Positions 46,251-58,100 of a stretch of DNA of 64,000 bases are shown in pieces (within the stretch, counting starts at the first letter, position 1; every line of letters starts with the position of its first letter). A program made the position numbers and the translations under genes. The DNA is from Manihot esculenta. Lineage: Eukaryota > Streptophyta > Magnoliopsida > Malpighiales > Euphorbiaceae. The stretch covers positions 8,460,638 to 8,524,637 of the forward strand of contig NC_035161.2 of NCBI RefSeq assembly GCF_001659605.2, given 5' to 3'. The notes beneath the pieces were generated by a model that was not told the origin of the DNA, searched no databases, and worked only from the letters and a program-made list of their open reading frames with translations.

Positions 46251-48388
46251 CTATGTAGAAACTCCAACCGTTGAAGGCTTCCCCAAAATCCCATACTAAG
46301 CCTCAATCAAGATCACGCAACTATGTATTTATATTTTCTTTATAAAAATGCCTGTATTTCTATATAAAGCCAAGGAAAAGAAAAAGAAAAATGGGTTATT
46401 CACATAAAAATCCAAAGTTGTAATCTTGACGCTGAAGGGATGACGGAGAAAGAAAGAAACATCAAAACCCATGAAGAAATATCACAAGACTTAATTCTTG
46501 CGTGAGTGAGAAGATGATTGGGACATGAGAGGTGGGAATAGAAAGGGTTAAGGGTTTTGTTTTCATGTGATCATGTTGATGCTTAGATGAATAAGTTAGA
46601 AAACCGAACAGTAGGGAGGAAAGGAAGTGTGCATAAGGAAAGAAAAATGGAGGCTTAAAATGGAAAAATAGAAAAGATTGATGGAGAACGAATAATGCCA
46701 TAGCTAAGCTCCTCTGCTGTCTTCTTTCTTAGAATGCGAAGACAGAGCTCTCCCGTATGATTCTCTAGGCAACCTCTTGTTTTACACGTTTGGAATAAGA
46801 TTTTGTACTTGACGGTTGCTTTCAAGGCAAATGGAATACGTTCCACGATCATGAATCTTGTATTAATCTTGTATATTGTAAGGCTCAATTAGAAGAAAAT
46901 ATGAAATTTCGTAATATTTTATGAAACATGGAAGACATGTTTAAATTCAAATGGCTGCCATCATTGAACGTAAGGTGTTTGCAAAAAATCCTATTCTACA
47001 AAAGGAGGAGCTTGAGCAGAATGGCAGCAGTGTGGCAATAATGAACAAAATGCAAGTCGATTTGGAGAATTACGTCCACAGTTATCCTCTATTTGTTATT
47101 TATTTTGGTTCTGAATGTGAAAACATATCAGAAATACTAATTCAATTTAACAGCTATCAAAAACCCATACAAGGAAATGTGCACATACCTCTTCCAAGGT
47201 GTTTAGCCATCCCAACTCCAATTCCCAAATTATGGAAACTGGTAACATATGTGGTATAAGCTTCGCTAACATTTGAACACTTGTCCCCAATTCTTTGGCC
47301 GCCTTTCAAGAAATTTCTTTTCTATTCGACCAAATTCTATTAAGCAAAACCAGTAGAAAATATGTCGGATATTAACATTCTTGACCTTGTTATACAATCA
47401 CTGGAGGTCCAATTTTTTTTCTCATCTCTATATATAATAATATGGATGCAACATATATGTTAGACATAGTATAAATTCAGTCGGCTCAATATTTATTAAT
47501 CAACTGTCCATCATTAATGAAAATCCTATAAACTTATAAAAATATATTTATCTTATTAAAAGTGATAAATTGTAGACGTATCTATACGACTGCAAACATA
47601 TATATTTCTGTCAAAACTAAACAATTTTTTCTTATTTCTCCAATATTGCATTTTGCAGTCTTGAAATTTTAATCTTTCTAAATATAATATTCCCTTCGTT
47701 ACTACTCTCATTTATTATATTTTTGGATCAATTTAGGTTAATTGACTCTCTTTGAATCATTTCGCTTAAGTTAAAGGGTTTCCGAATTTTAATTTGATCA
47801 GAAACTAGTTATTAGTTCTGAATCTCAACTTCATCAGAAACTAGTTATTAGCTCAATGCATATTAGACTATAACATGCAATTTAATAGCAAATTTAAAAC
47901 TCCAAACTAGCATCTATGTCATATTAGCCTCCTAAAAAATTGACAAAACTACAAAGAAGAAATTCAAAACCGAAAAGCTAGTTCAGATTGGACCAAGGAT
48001 GAAGGAGAATTGGAGAAATAAGAATTGAATTAGCTGAAGAAGAAATCTGTAATATTATAATTAAGGCGAAGATGAAAAAAGATTCTAGCAACATTTGAGT
48101 TCTTGAAAAAAGATGGAAAAAAATTCGAAATGACAGTAGAAGGAATAATCATTGAATTTTATTTTTTTAAAATAAGTCACAGAATAGCTGACAGAGTGCC
48201 ACGTGCTAACTGACGAACTTATGCGTATAGCGCACTCCTGCTCAGTGTAGAACTCGCCTCTTCATCTGCTAGTGAGGGGTGAGGTGACTGCGCTTCCTCT
48301 GCGGTGGAGTGGAGTAGCAAACTCGAAAAGGGAAAAGGAAATTCTCCGATTCATTTCACCATCCAATCATTTTACTCCACCTCACCCA
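46251..48388. other. Intergenic DNA with two divergent promoters
   Basis: The START gene promoter should lie above 46250 and the next gene's promoter below 48389. A G-box (CACGTG, 48200-48205) lies 184 bp before the predicted ATG of the latter. A 102-codon frame at 46951-47259 has no recognisable domain. The remainder is AT-rich. Confidence 0.45.
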
Positions 48389-51300
48389 ATGCTCTGTTCG
48401 TTCCCGACTGGCAAGTCCGGTTCAAAATGGCTGGACCGGCTCCGTTCCAACAAAGGCTTCCCGGCAGCTGACGACGTCGACCTCGACCACTTCCTCACCA
48501 ATCACCAGAATTCCTTTTCCGATTCTCCACTTCCCAATCCCTCTAATACCTCAAACTCCAACTCAGAGTCGAGCCAGTCACATAGTAAACGAGTCAATTC
48601 TGATCGTAGCCACGCCGCGGAGACGTCAAGCGAGAGTGGAGATAAAGAATGGTTGGGTGCAATGACCAATGTTCTGTGCGACCTTTTCAACATGGGCGAA
48701 CTCACCGACAAGAATTCGAGATTTTCCGGGAAAAAGAGTGCAAGGAAACAAGCAAACCCTAAGTTTTGCGACGTGTCTACTCCGACTTCAGCCAATGACA
48801 TCGACTCCATAGGAAAAGACGAATCTGTCCAGGCCGCAACGGTGTCGTTGCACTCTGATAATAATTCGAATATTGGGGCAAATGCGAATTGGGATGACCA
48901 TGGGGAGGAGGAGAAGGAGAAAACCAGCGGTGGAGGCGGTGGTGGTAGTGATAGAGAGCTAAAAGGGTACTCGAGAAGTGAAGTGACGGTTATCGATACG
49001 AGCTTTGAGGTTTGGAAGTTTGACAAGTTGGTGTTTAGAAGGAAGAATATATGGAAAGTTCGAGACAAGAAGGGAAAATCTTGGACTGTTGGCACCAAGA
49101 AAAGGAAGGGAAATCACTTAGAATCTGGAAATGGAGATGTGGGTTCGAAGAAGAAAGTTAAAACTTCCAAAACCGAGTTCGGGTTATCGAAGGACTCCAA
49201 TGGAGGGGACTTTGTATCGCCGTCTAATGATGTAAGTTCAAATGTTTGATATGCTTTTCTTAGCGGAAAGTTTTGCTATTTTAGCATGTACTTTTATATT
49301 TGCAAGTGCTTATATGATTTTTGCTACTTGTTTCACATAGAATATCGTTACTGAGGAGCAACTTTTTAGCCTGCGGAGTTATTTTTAGCTGCATTCTGTT
49401 TTGGGTTATTTTCTGTGTTGTGAGTTTATCAGATCTCAGCATTTGGACTATTGGTATTGCATGTATATGATACACTGATCTAGTGACTTCAGGCATTAGC
49501 ATGCCAGAATTTTTGGGAAAATGACAGTCAAACTATTTATGGTTAGTCAGATTATTGCAAGAGAATATCAAATAACCTGTTAATCATGTGTTAGAGAAGA
49601 GCTAATTAGCTCCCCTTCTCAGATGTATTGGTCACCTGAATGATTTGACTGGCTGGATTGATTAGTACCAATTCAAAACTTAACATCCTCTACTAGATCA
49701 ATTCTTGCTAAATACTCAAGCCAGCTGAAAGGAAAGTACTTTGCAGAGAGGGGGGAAATCAATAATGTAATGAGTAATCCAAAATGTTCGATTGTTTTGC
49801 TGTCGAGAAATAATCATTTGGCAGCTGCCTGTGGCTTTAGAAATGTTCTTGGTAGCTTCTGCTGCTTCTGACTCAGTTCTTTAAACCTTAAGTAGTACTG
49901 AAGCTTGGAAAAATTGTGCTCCCTTTTGTTTTCTCCACGAGATAGGAATATACCAATCTACTTATAAACTATGATGATCAACAATTGCCAATTTATTAGT
50001 TGCATTTTGTCTATTAAGTTTAGAGCTGGTATATTCCTATACTTCAAGTTTTTGCAGATGTGTTTCCAATACAAAACCATTTTGGATGAGTCTTTTGTTC
50101 TTCAATTTGTTACATTTGGCATCTCTTAAAAAATTCCAACTTTATTCCTGCATTTAGTCTTGAAAGGTTGAAAGTCTAGAATTAAATTGGTTTACTTCAT
50201 TTCTGGAAGTTGATTGTGTTAATGTTATTAGCAATTATGATTATGAAGATTATGTGGCATTCTACTTAAATAGTTGGTATATGAACCACATATATTATGT
50301 GATTGATGGGAAAACTGTTTGTCTTATTGTTAATTATTGTGATGTCCTAAACTAATAACAAGTGTAAGCTAATATTATTCTACTGATTGTCAAAATTGAG
50401 CTCATGATGTGATTAACTGGCTACAATACGTGTGTTAATATGCAGCAACCACAGAGTAATTTGATGTTTTTGCTTATTGCAGCAACCATGCATTTGAAAT
50501 AAATTGGATTGCATTTACTGAGTTTGCTTTATTTTATAAAATTCTTGGCATTTACAGTGTTTAGTTTCTTTATTTTGCACTGCTGACCTTCTTGCCTATA
50601 AAGCAAACAAACATTGAGAGTATGATATTTCTAATCTTTGATAGATAAAAAAAATTTGGTAAGTTCCCAGACTTTTTAATGGGATAAGTGGTTTGTGACA
50701 TGTGACTACTTTAACTCACCTTCTGCTTTTTAGTAGTAGTCTTTGAAGTTCTTATATTGGTTGCTTGACATTACTGTGGCTATAAAAATGTTATCTGCAT
50801 GAAGTAGTTCAAAAAATGTAAAATGTATATGCAGTTTGGAGAAGCAGCTTGTTCTTCTGTTTGGATTTGGCTTTTAAAAATAGTGCTTGCCTCATCCAAA
50901 AACTGACAAGCTGCTACCATCCCCATAAATTTTTTACAGTACCATCATCAGGTGAACTATTCTTGTAACTCGAAGTATGTGCCCATTTTATTTAATTTTT
51001 TTAAAAAATAAGTTTATTATAACTAAACTGTATGCAAGTTATATTCCATATTTCTTTTCTTTTTTTCCTCCCTTCTCATTTCTTTCTTTCTTTTCCACAA
51101 GATAGAATTACCTTTTTAATTTTATTTTTATGATTGTTCAGAAGCTTCCCTATTTTATTTTTCAGAGAAAAGAGGGTCTTTTGTTGGACCAAATATTAGC
51201 AAAGTTTTTGTTGCCGAGGACATAATAAAATACTTCTGTTATTTGGCTGTGAACTTAAACTGAATCAAAGCATAAGCAAAAATCCGTAAATATTTGTCAT

Positions 51301-51770
51301 TTGCATCTAGAAGTTGAGTACCTTTCACTACTAAAGCTGGCATTCATAGCTTGCCTATTTATGGTATTGTAAGGAGGGGGGAAAGAGAAGCATTGAGTGT
51401 GTTTTCTGCAAATTTATATGCTGATGAGTTTTTGTTTATGTAGGATGGGAAACTACAGGGTGAGGAAAAAGAAGTTTGTAAAGATTCACCGGATGATCAG
51501 TTCCAAGTTCCTAAAAGAAGGCAACTATACTTTCAACTTACAAGCTATATTGTTGTCCTTTGCTTACTTTTTTTTTTTTTTCTCAGTATTGGGTGCTGCT
51601 TGAATTTAAATTGTTTTACGCTTTGCATTCGTTTTTCCAGATCACCCAAGAAATTGAAAAAGAATGGCTCATCAGTTGTTCTTATAAAAGCTATACCTAC
51701 AAGGAAGAAGTGTGGGAGGAGCCTTCACAAGAGTCATCTCAATGACTTTCAGACACAGTACAAGGCTTAA
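48389..51770 (+). CDS. Uncharacterised nuclear-looking plant protein, 3 exons, 349 aa
   Basis: Exons 48389-49231, 51444-51520 and 51641-51770 (1050 nt). The frame is open from 48272, but the ATG at 48389 (MLCSFPTGKSGSKWLDRLRS) starts the part that looks conserved; the 39 codons before it look like leader sequence. The protein is Ser/Asn/Asp-rich and probably disordered, with a short ordered core (EVTVIDTSFEVWKFDKLVFRRKNIWKVRDKKGK, quoted as landmarks near residues 195-230) and several basic clusters (KKRKGN, KKKVK, KRRSPKKLKK, RKKCGR) that look like nuclear signals. A Gly run lies near residue 178. The second intron uses a GC donor. I do not recognise the family or a function; a nuclear role is inferred only from composition. 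Confidence 0.75.
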
Positions 51771-53371
51771 TAAATTACCCGTTAACAGAGTTTTTAAGTT
51801 GAAGCCGTATGCAATACAATTCCCCCAGGAGAGCTAAAGCTGAAAATACCTCAAACCTATCCACATGATTCTGAATCAATGATTCATTGCCTTATCTTTC
51901 TAGCATTTAAGACATTTTACTTTTTGGTTAACTCATTTATTCAAGGAGTCTGACTGGGATTATTGCAATTGAAGTTAAGAAAATCTTTTTTTTTTTTCAC
52001 TACAGTAGTTAGAGAATTAACGCAAAATATTATATAGTCATAAGAACTTCAAAATAATTTTTAGATATATTTTTAATTTTAATAATATTATGGTTTTATT
52101 ATATATTTTATATTTTTAATTAAATTTTACATATCAATATGTAATAAAATAAATGGAATTCAAATTATATTTTTTTCACTAAAATTATTTGGTTTTATTT
52201 AAAAAATTAATATATTAAATATAATATAATAAAAAACCGAAGATAAAATAAATTTATTTTAATTATAAATATATTAATTATTTAATATTTTTTAAAACTA
52301 AATTACTTTATAGTTTTTAATTATATAAGTAACATGTAATTTTAGACTCAATTTGAATAAATTCTTAGATGAAGTGCAAAAGTACCCTATTTGAATTCTT
52401 GTCCGTAATAATTCCATACCGAATTAAACTCATCCAATTGGAATTTGTTTTTTTTTTGTTTTTTTAATTCTAACATATTTTAATTTAATATAATTTAATT
52501 CAATCCAAACATATTTTGATAAAAAATATTATTTGGAGGGGTCTAGCCGCAAACAGTATCTAACAAATTCCATGCTGCCTGGTCCCTGGATTACACTCCT
52601 CAATCATGGAATGTTGTTTTCTTAACTTTGATTTGGCAGCCCACCCTTGTGCTGCTGTCCAATTATCTTATAAAATTCAATTTTCATTGTTTTGTTAAAA
52701 AAATTATTAATCAATTTAAATATTAGTACCGTTTAATATTCATAATTTTAATTATTTATTATTTAATTTTTATAATTTAAATATTTATACTATTTAATAT
52801 TTTTGGCTAAAATTTATTTCTAACTACTTTTTCATAAAAAAACTAAAGAAAATGCAGAAACATTTTAATGGTATAATTTTAAAAGACTCGTATAATAGTA
52901 AATTTTTTGAAAATTCAATGATTTAATAATAATAATAATAATTCTCCCTTGTCCTAGCATACGGAAGTATCACTTTCGTGCTTTCGGCAACGACATTGTA
53001 GGCCTATCCAGCTATGGCAATTAGCCAATCCAACACTCCAAATAAACCTAAAATTAGAACTTTTATAATTTAAATACTATTAAATTAATACACATATTTT
53101 TTTTTATTTAAATCAAGAAAATTGGTATAAATGATTTTTTTCTACGATAAAAAAAATTTTTATTATCAAGATTCAATGGAAAAAAAAAATTACAAAGCAA
53201 ATATAAATGGAGACTAAAAAACTCTAAAATCAACCAAAATCAAATTCACAAAATAAATCACTTAATTATAAAAATTATAAATTAAATTACTCGCCAAAAA
53301 ATAAAAGATAAAAAAAACACCACCTTAAAATTTTTCATTATCCGAGCTGCTATACAGAACAACAATCGATT
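51771..53371. other. AT-rich intergenic DNA
   Basis: No gene seen. 52617-52680 and 52956-53000 match parts of 54288-54390 (see findings). The remainder is low-complexity A/T sequence. Confidence 0.5.
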
Positions 53372-53379
53372 GCTAAAAG

Positions 53380-53525
53380 CAGGGGCGAAGGGAGGAACTT
53401 CCCTTTGGTAGGGCACCGCTGCGGCACCACCAGCTGCGCCGCTGCGGCACCTTCATCCCCTTCAAAGCATTTTCCGGTCGCCGGTACGGCACGTGCCCCC
53501 TTGCCGTACCCTCCCTCCGCCCCTG
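53380..53525. mobile_element. hAT-type MITE
   Basis: A 146-bp GC-rich insertion with 16-bp terminal inverted repeats, CAGGGGCGAAGGGAGG and the complement of CAGGGGCGGAGGGAGG (one mismatch), flanked by a perfect 8-bp duplication GCTAAAAG (53372-53379 and 53526-53533). The CAGGGGCG end and 8-bp duplication are hallmarks of hAT transposons. It has no transposase, so it is non-autonomous. The 71-codon frame overlapping it (53373-53588 minus) is not a gene. Confidence 0.93.
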
Positions 53526-53533
53526 GCTAAAAG

Positions 53534-54480
53534 CATTCCCAATTATGATGACAATAAAATTGATATAACATAAAACGCAAACATACAACTAAGAAAAATA
53601 ACATGAAACAATCATCACTAAAAGAAAGTTATATTATTAGAATTGCCACAAAAACAACTCATAGTAGAATCAAATCTAACAGTATTTACCGTAACATTAA
53701 ATAAAAAATAGAGAACCGATATGCAATTCAATAAAAACTCTTAGCTATAAGAGAAGCAAAAACATGAACCAACCGTTTGAAAGAGAATGTGAGAGAGGTG
53801 GTCATCGAATGTAGTGGTGTTTTCACGAGATGCTTATGTCTCAGTCAAAAAGTTTCTCTAAATAGTCGAATCGAGTAAATCTCCAAAAATAAAACTAACA
53901 AGAACTCTTTATTAAAAATTTTTAAGACTTACAAAATAAATAAGATAATATAAAGAAAATAAAAATAAAATTTTATTGTTCTAACAAAACCATAAATTTA
54001 AGTGAGAACGAGAATGAAAACAAGAAAATCAAAGAATCATCAAGCAACCTTCCCCTGTCCAAAGACAGGAGGAAGCCAAAGCCAGCCTGATAGGAAACTT
54101 TGCAACACCAGAAACAAAAATAAAAATTCAAAAGCACTAAATCCTTATTAATGATTTGATTATCTCTTTAATTTCTTTTTTCGCTCTTTATATAAAAATC
54201 ATGCATGAAAATTAATAAATTAAAAAATAATAACTTTTCTTTATTGATAAAAATTTACAAGAATTTTTATTTTTCACGCATGTTTATGCTGTTTACTTTG
54301 ATTCGGCAGCTCATTCTTGTATTGCTGTCCAATTATCTTGTTCTATTGATGCGTCGCTATCGTGCTTTTGACAACATGCACTGTAGGCAGGGGCAGAACC
54401 AAGTTATATGGTTGGGGCCTGGCCATCCGACCAGAAGGCGGCAGGCGAAACAAGCTCCGCTTCGATGGTTACTTTTATAA
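53534..54480. other. Intergenic DNA
   Basis: AT-rich with a diverged repeat at 54288-54390 shared with 52617-53000. No gene seen. Confidence 0.5.
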
Positions 54481-54515
54481 TTCTTGAATTAAAAAAAAAT
54501 CCAAAGAATTGAATG

Positions 54516-54941
54516 AAATATCTAGAAATATCAAAAAAAATCTAGAAATATCAAATTGGTCGCTGTACCTATTTCCAAACCCAAAGCCAAAGGCTTGTAG
54601 AAATATATTCAAAAAATCAGCCAGCCACAAACTCACACGAAATGGTTTTTTTTTTTTCTTAATGCAATCTCACGTGTCAAAATCCTGTCCATGAGATCCA
54701 TTTGTCTTCTCGGTCGAGCACTAACGAAAAATATCTCCACCCAACTACTTACAAAAAATACTTAGATATCTTCATGACTGGACCCCACAATTCAAAAATA
54801 TCTAAAATCTGTGAAAGGGAAAGCCTTTTATTTATTTATTTATTTATTTTTTAACTTTTAATATGCACCACCAGCTCAATCACCCAATTGCTTTTCGAGT
54901 TTTTGATCTCTTGCTGTGGATAGATTTGTATAGCTCACGTG
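54516..54941 (+). promoter_or_regulatory. PRR5 upstream region with evening elements and G-box
   Basis: Two exact evening elements AAAATATCT lie at 54728-54736 and 54795-54803, a shorter AAATATCT at 54516-54523, and a G-box CACGTG at 54936-54941, 225 bp before the ATG. Evening elements are bound by the morning MYB factors CCA1, LHY and RVEs, known regulators of PRR5 in Arabidopsis. Sites are read directly; occupancy is inferred. Confidence 0.7.
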
Positions 54942-55165
54942 GCACCACCTGGACCCATCCAATTGAGAGATCGTGATTTTTTCCGTCCTTGTAGGCTTGG
55001 AATATTTTAAACCCTACGATTTCGTTCGACTTTTTTAATTTCACCGTCCGATTTTACTCACATGTAGCAGATTTTAGATTTAAGATATTTTTAACCTTTT
55101 CTTGTTTTTTGGTATTCTATTTTTGTTAGCAGAGTACGAGATTTTTGTTCCTCTAGGCTTAGACT

Positions 55166-58100
55166 ATGGGTGAGGCGGTGATTAGCAGTGAGGATTTCGA
55201 CCTCAACACGCACAACCAGAGGAAGAGGAGGAAGGAGACGGCGGAGGAGGAAATAGAAGAAGAGCAACGGAAGGAGTCGGAGATGGAGAAGGAAGGTAGT
55301 AAGTTGGTTATGAGGTGGGAGAACTTGTTTCCGAAGATGGCACTGAGAGTTTTGTTGGTTGAAGCTGATGATTCTACTAGGCAGATTATAGCTGCTTTAC
55401 TTAGGAAATGCAGCTATAAAGGTCAGTTGATTCTCTTTTGTTTTGTTCCATCTGTTTATTTCATTCAATTTCGTTTTTTCCTTTGGTTTGTGAATTGGTG
55501 AATTGTGGGTTTGAACTTTTCTCTTGTTTCTGTGCTTACCTCTGCTGCGTGCGTTTCTCAATTTTGAAATGAATAGTATCGTTTTTCTTCGTTGATCCTT
55601 TTTGATCTTTGAAGATGAAGACCTTGACCCTCAACTGTAATTTGAGTAATTTATTTTTTGAATTGGGAAAGATAAGAACCTTGATCCTTAATTGTAATTT
55701 GAGGAAGTGTTATTTATTAACTTTGGAACTTTCATAATTTTTTTTAACCTTTTTCCTTTTTTGAGATTAGGTACTCTCCATTTTTTATGGGTGATTTGTT
55801 ACTGAAATCGCTGATCAAGGAATCATTTGTTCTATTAGGAGTTTTTGAAGGATGTGTAGGAACCAAGATCATGGGCGAAACATTAAAATAGGGAATCAGA
55901 CTGTGAACTCATGTCTCCCACTTATTGCGTGTGGGATTCTGAGGAGTGCGGACATGTTTCGCTGCCTGAATTTATAAAATCTGACAGTTCAACACAAGTC
56001 ACATTGATTTTGCCTAATTTCTACATTAACCTTGTTAAATTTAAAGATGACATATATTCATCTAGATTTGCTTTCTATATCTATAATAGATTCAACAGTA
56101 GACTATGCGCACAAGCTAAATTTTGTCTGAAATTTAATTTATAGGAGGCTATATTTCAAACTGAACATGTTCATTTTTCTCTTTGTAGTTGTGGCTGTTC
56201 CTGATGGCTTAAAGGCATGGGAGATGCTGAAAGGAAGACCCCATAATATAGACCTCATTTTGACAGAAGTGGATTTACCTTCAATATCTGGATATGCCCT
56301 TCTTACTCTAATTATGGAGCATCAGAATTGCAAAAGTATACCAGTTATAAGTACGAGTTAAAAATGAGTACCTTCCTTTTTTCGCACTGGAATGATTTTG
56401 CTTTCCCTCCATAGCTATTGAGATACTTAAATCAGCATTTTTTTTTTGGTGATTTTGCAGTGATGTCCTCACAGGATTCAGTTAGTACAGTTTATAAATG
56501 CATGTTGAGAGGTGCTTCTGACTATCTTGTTAAGCCCATCAGGAAAAATGAACTGAGAAATTTGTGGCAGCACGTATGGAGAAGAAAATCTGTACGCATG
56601 TTCTACACACTTTTATTTTAGCTTGTTCTTAGGTAACTTGCAAGTTACATAATCTTACATTCTAACTTGATACTAATTGATTCCAATGGTTTTAGCAGTC
56701 TCTTGAAGGAGGAAATGGTACCCAAGATGAAAGTGTTGGGCAGGATAAGGTTGAGGCTACTTCTGAAAATAATGCTGCCAGTAATCATTCAAGTGGTGAC
56801 ATGGCTTGTATTCAATATGATAAAGAATTTGTTGAGAAAGGAAGTGATGCTCAGGTTAGTACTCTGTGATACATGAGGTAGTAGATGCTTGTGGTTTTGA
56901 AATTTATGCAAGGAGTTGCCTGAATTTGCCCAAAAACTTTTAGGCTGTTCTAAAATGTGTAGTTGAGTGCTTTAGTTTGTTGACTTTGTTTATTCAAATG
57001 CTGTCATTAATTATTTCATTCAATGCCATCAATAAGCAAATTAGTGAGGTTCATGAAATTTGTATCATTTGTGACAGAGGGACTGAGTTTAGTTGAGTTG
57101 GTTAAATAGTGATTGAAAACTTAACGAAGGGTTGTAATTTGATTTGATTAGTGATTAACTAGTGTCATGGAGACTGCAATGAGCACATATTTACCAACTA
57201 AACTTTTCTTTTTAAGTTATAACTAGCTTTATCCATGGCTCGCATTAGATTGAAACTGAATTTTTCTCTATATATTTATTTCTCAAGTTCTTATACCACA
57301 AAATTGTTGGAAAGAAGTATAGGCCACAAAAATTTGAAAACTTGAATCCATCTCCAACCTCATGATTTGTAAGAGTGTATAAAGTAGTGCTAAGTCATTT
57401 AAAGTTGACTGGGTCGTGGGTGCATAACTTGCTTTGGTTAGATTATATTTGTGAGAACTGACTTGGTTCTTCAGTTGATACTCTTGACTTGAAAGCCTTT
57501 AGCTGTTTAAATTGACTTGAAACCATGTTCGAAAATATTCTGTTATTCTGTCTGTGATGCATGAAACACCTGGAATAAAACGAGTGAAAATTTCACCCAT
57601 GATATAATTTTCCCTGCTGGATGAGTAATTAATTCATTTAAAATATATATGCTGTAAATTTATTTGAGCCAAAATTAAATACTCTTATAATTTAGCAATA
57701 TCCATGAGCAATGCTGATTTCCCTGACATGAATATTGCTTATGGAATAATTGAATGTTTCTTTGAACACTAGTTATGTATTATGATAATTGAATGGTTCT
57801 ATGAACACTAGTTACGTGTCATCTAGAAACTTGATAAATCTAAATGGGTATGGTTAAAAGGAATCTCTTTCAATTTAGGTTGGCTATGTAAAGTCATAAA
57901 GACCACATTTTTGGTATCTCTTGCAGAGCTCTTGTACAAAGCCAGATGTCGAAGCTGAGAGTGCCCACGTGGAAAATACGAGGGACATTTTGCAGCCAGA
58001 TTTGGGCAAAATTTTTCTAAAAGACATAACCATGCAGAAACATGAAGCACACAGGGATTGTGGTCAGATTTTACTTTTGCATGAGAGTGAAGCTGGGGGT

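Noticed and set aside
46951..47259. 102-aa plus-strand frame
   Set aside because: No recognised domain, no clear splice partners and located in AT-rich intergenic DNA. Could be a remnant, but nothing supports a gene.
54387..54470. CAGGGGCAGAACCAAG as the start of a second hAT element
   Set aside because: No matching inverted end or 8-bp duplication could be found downstream, so it is only mentioned as a resemblance.
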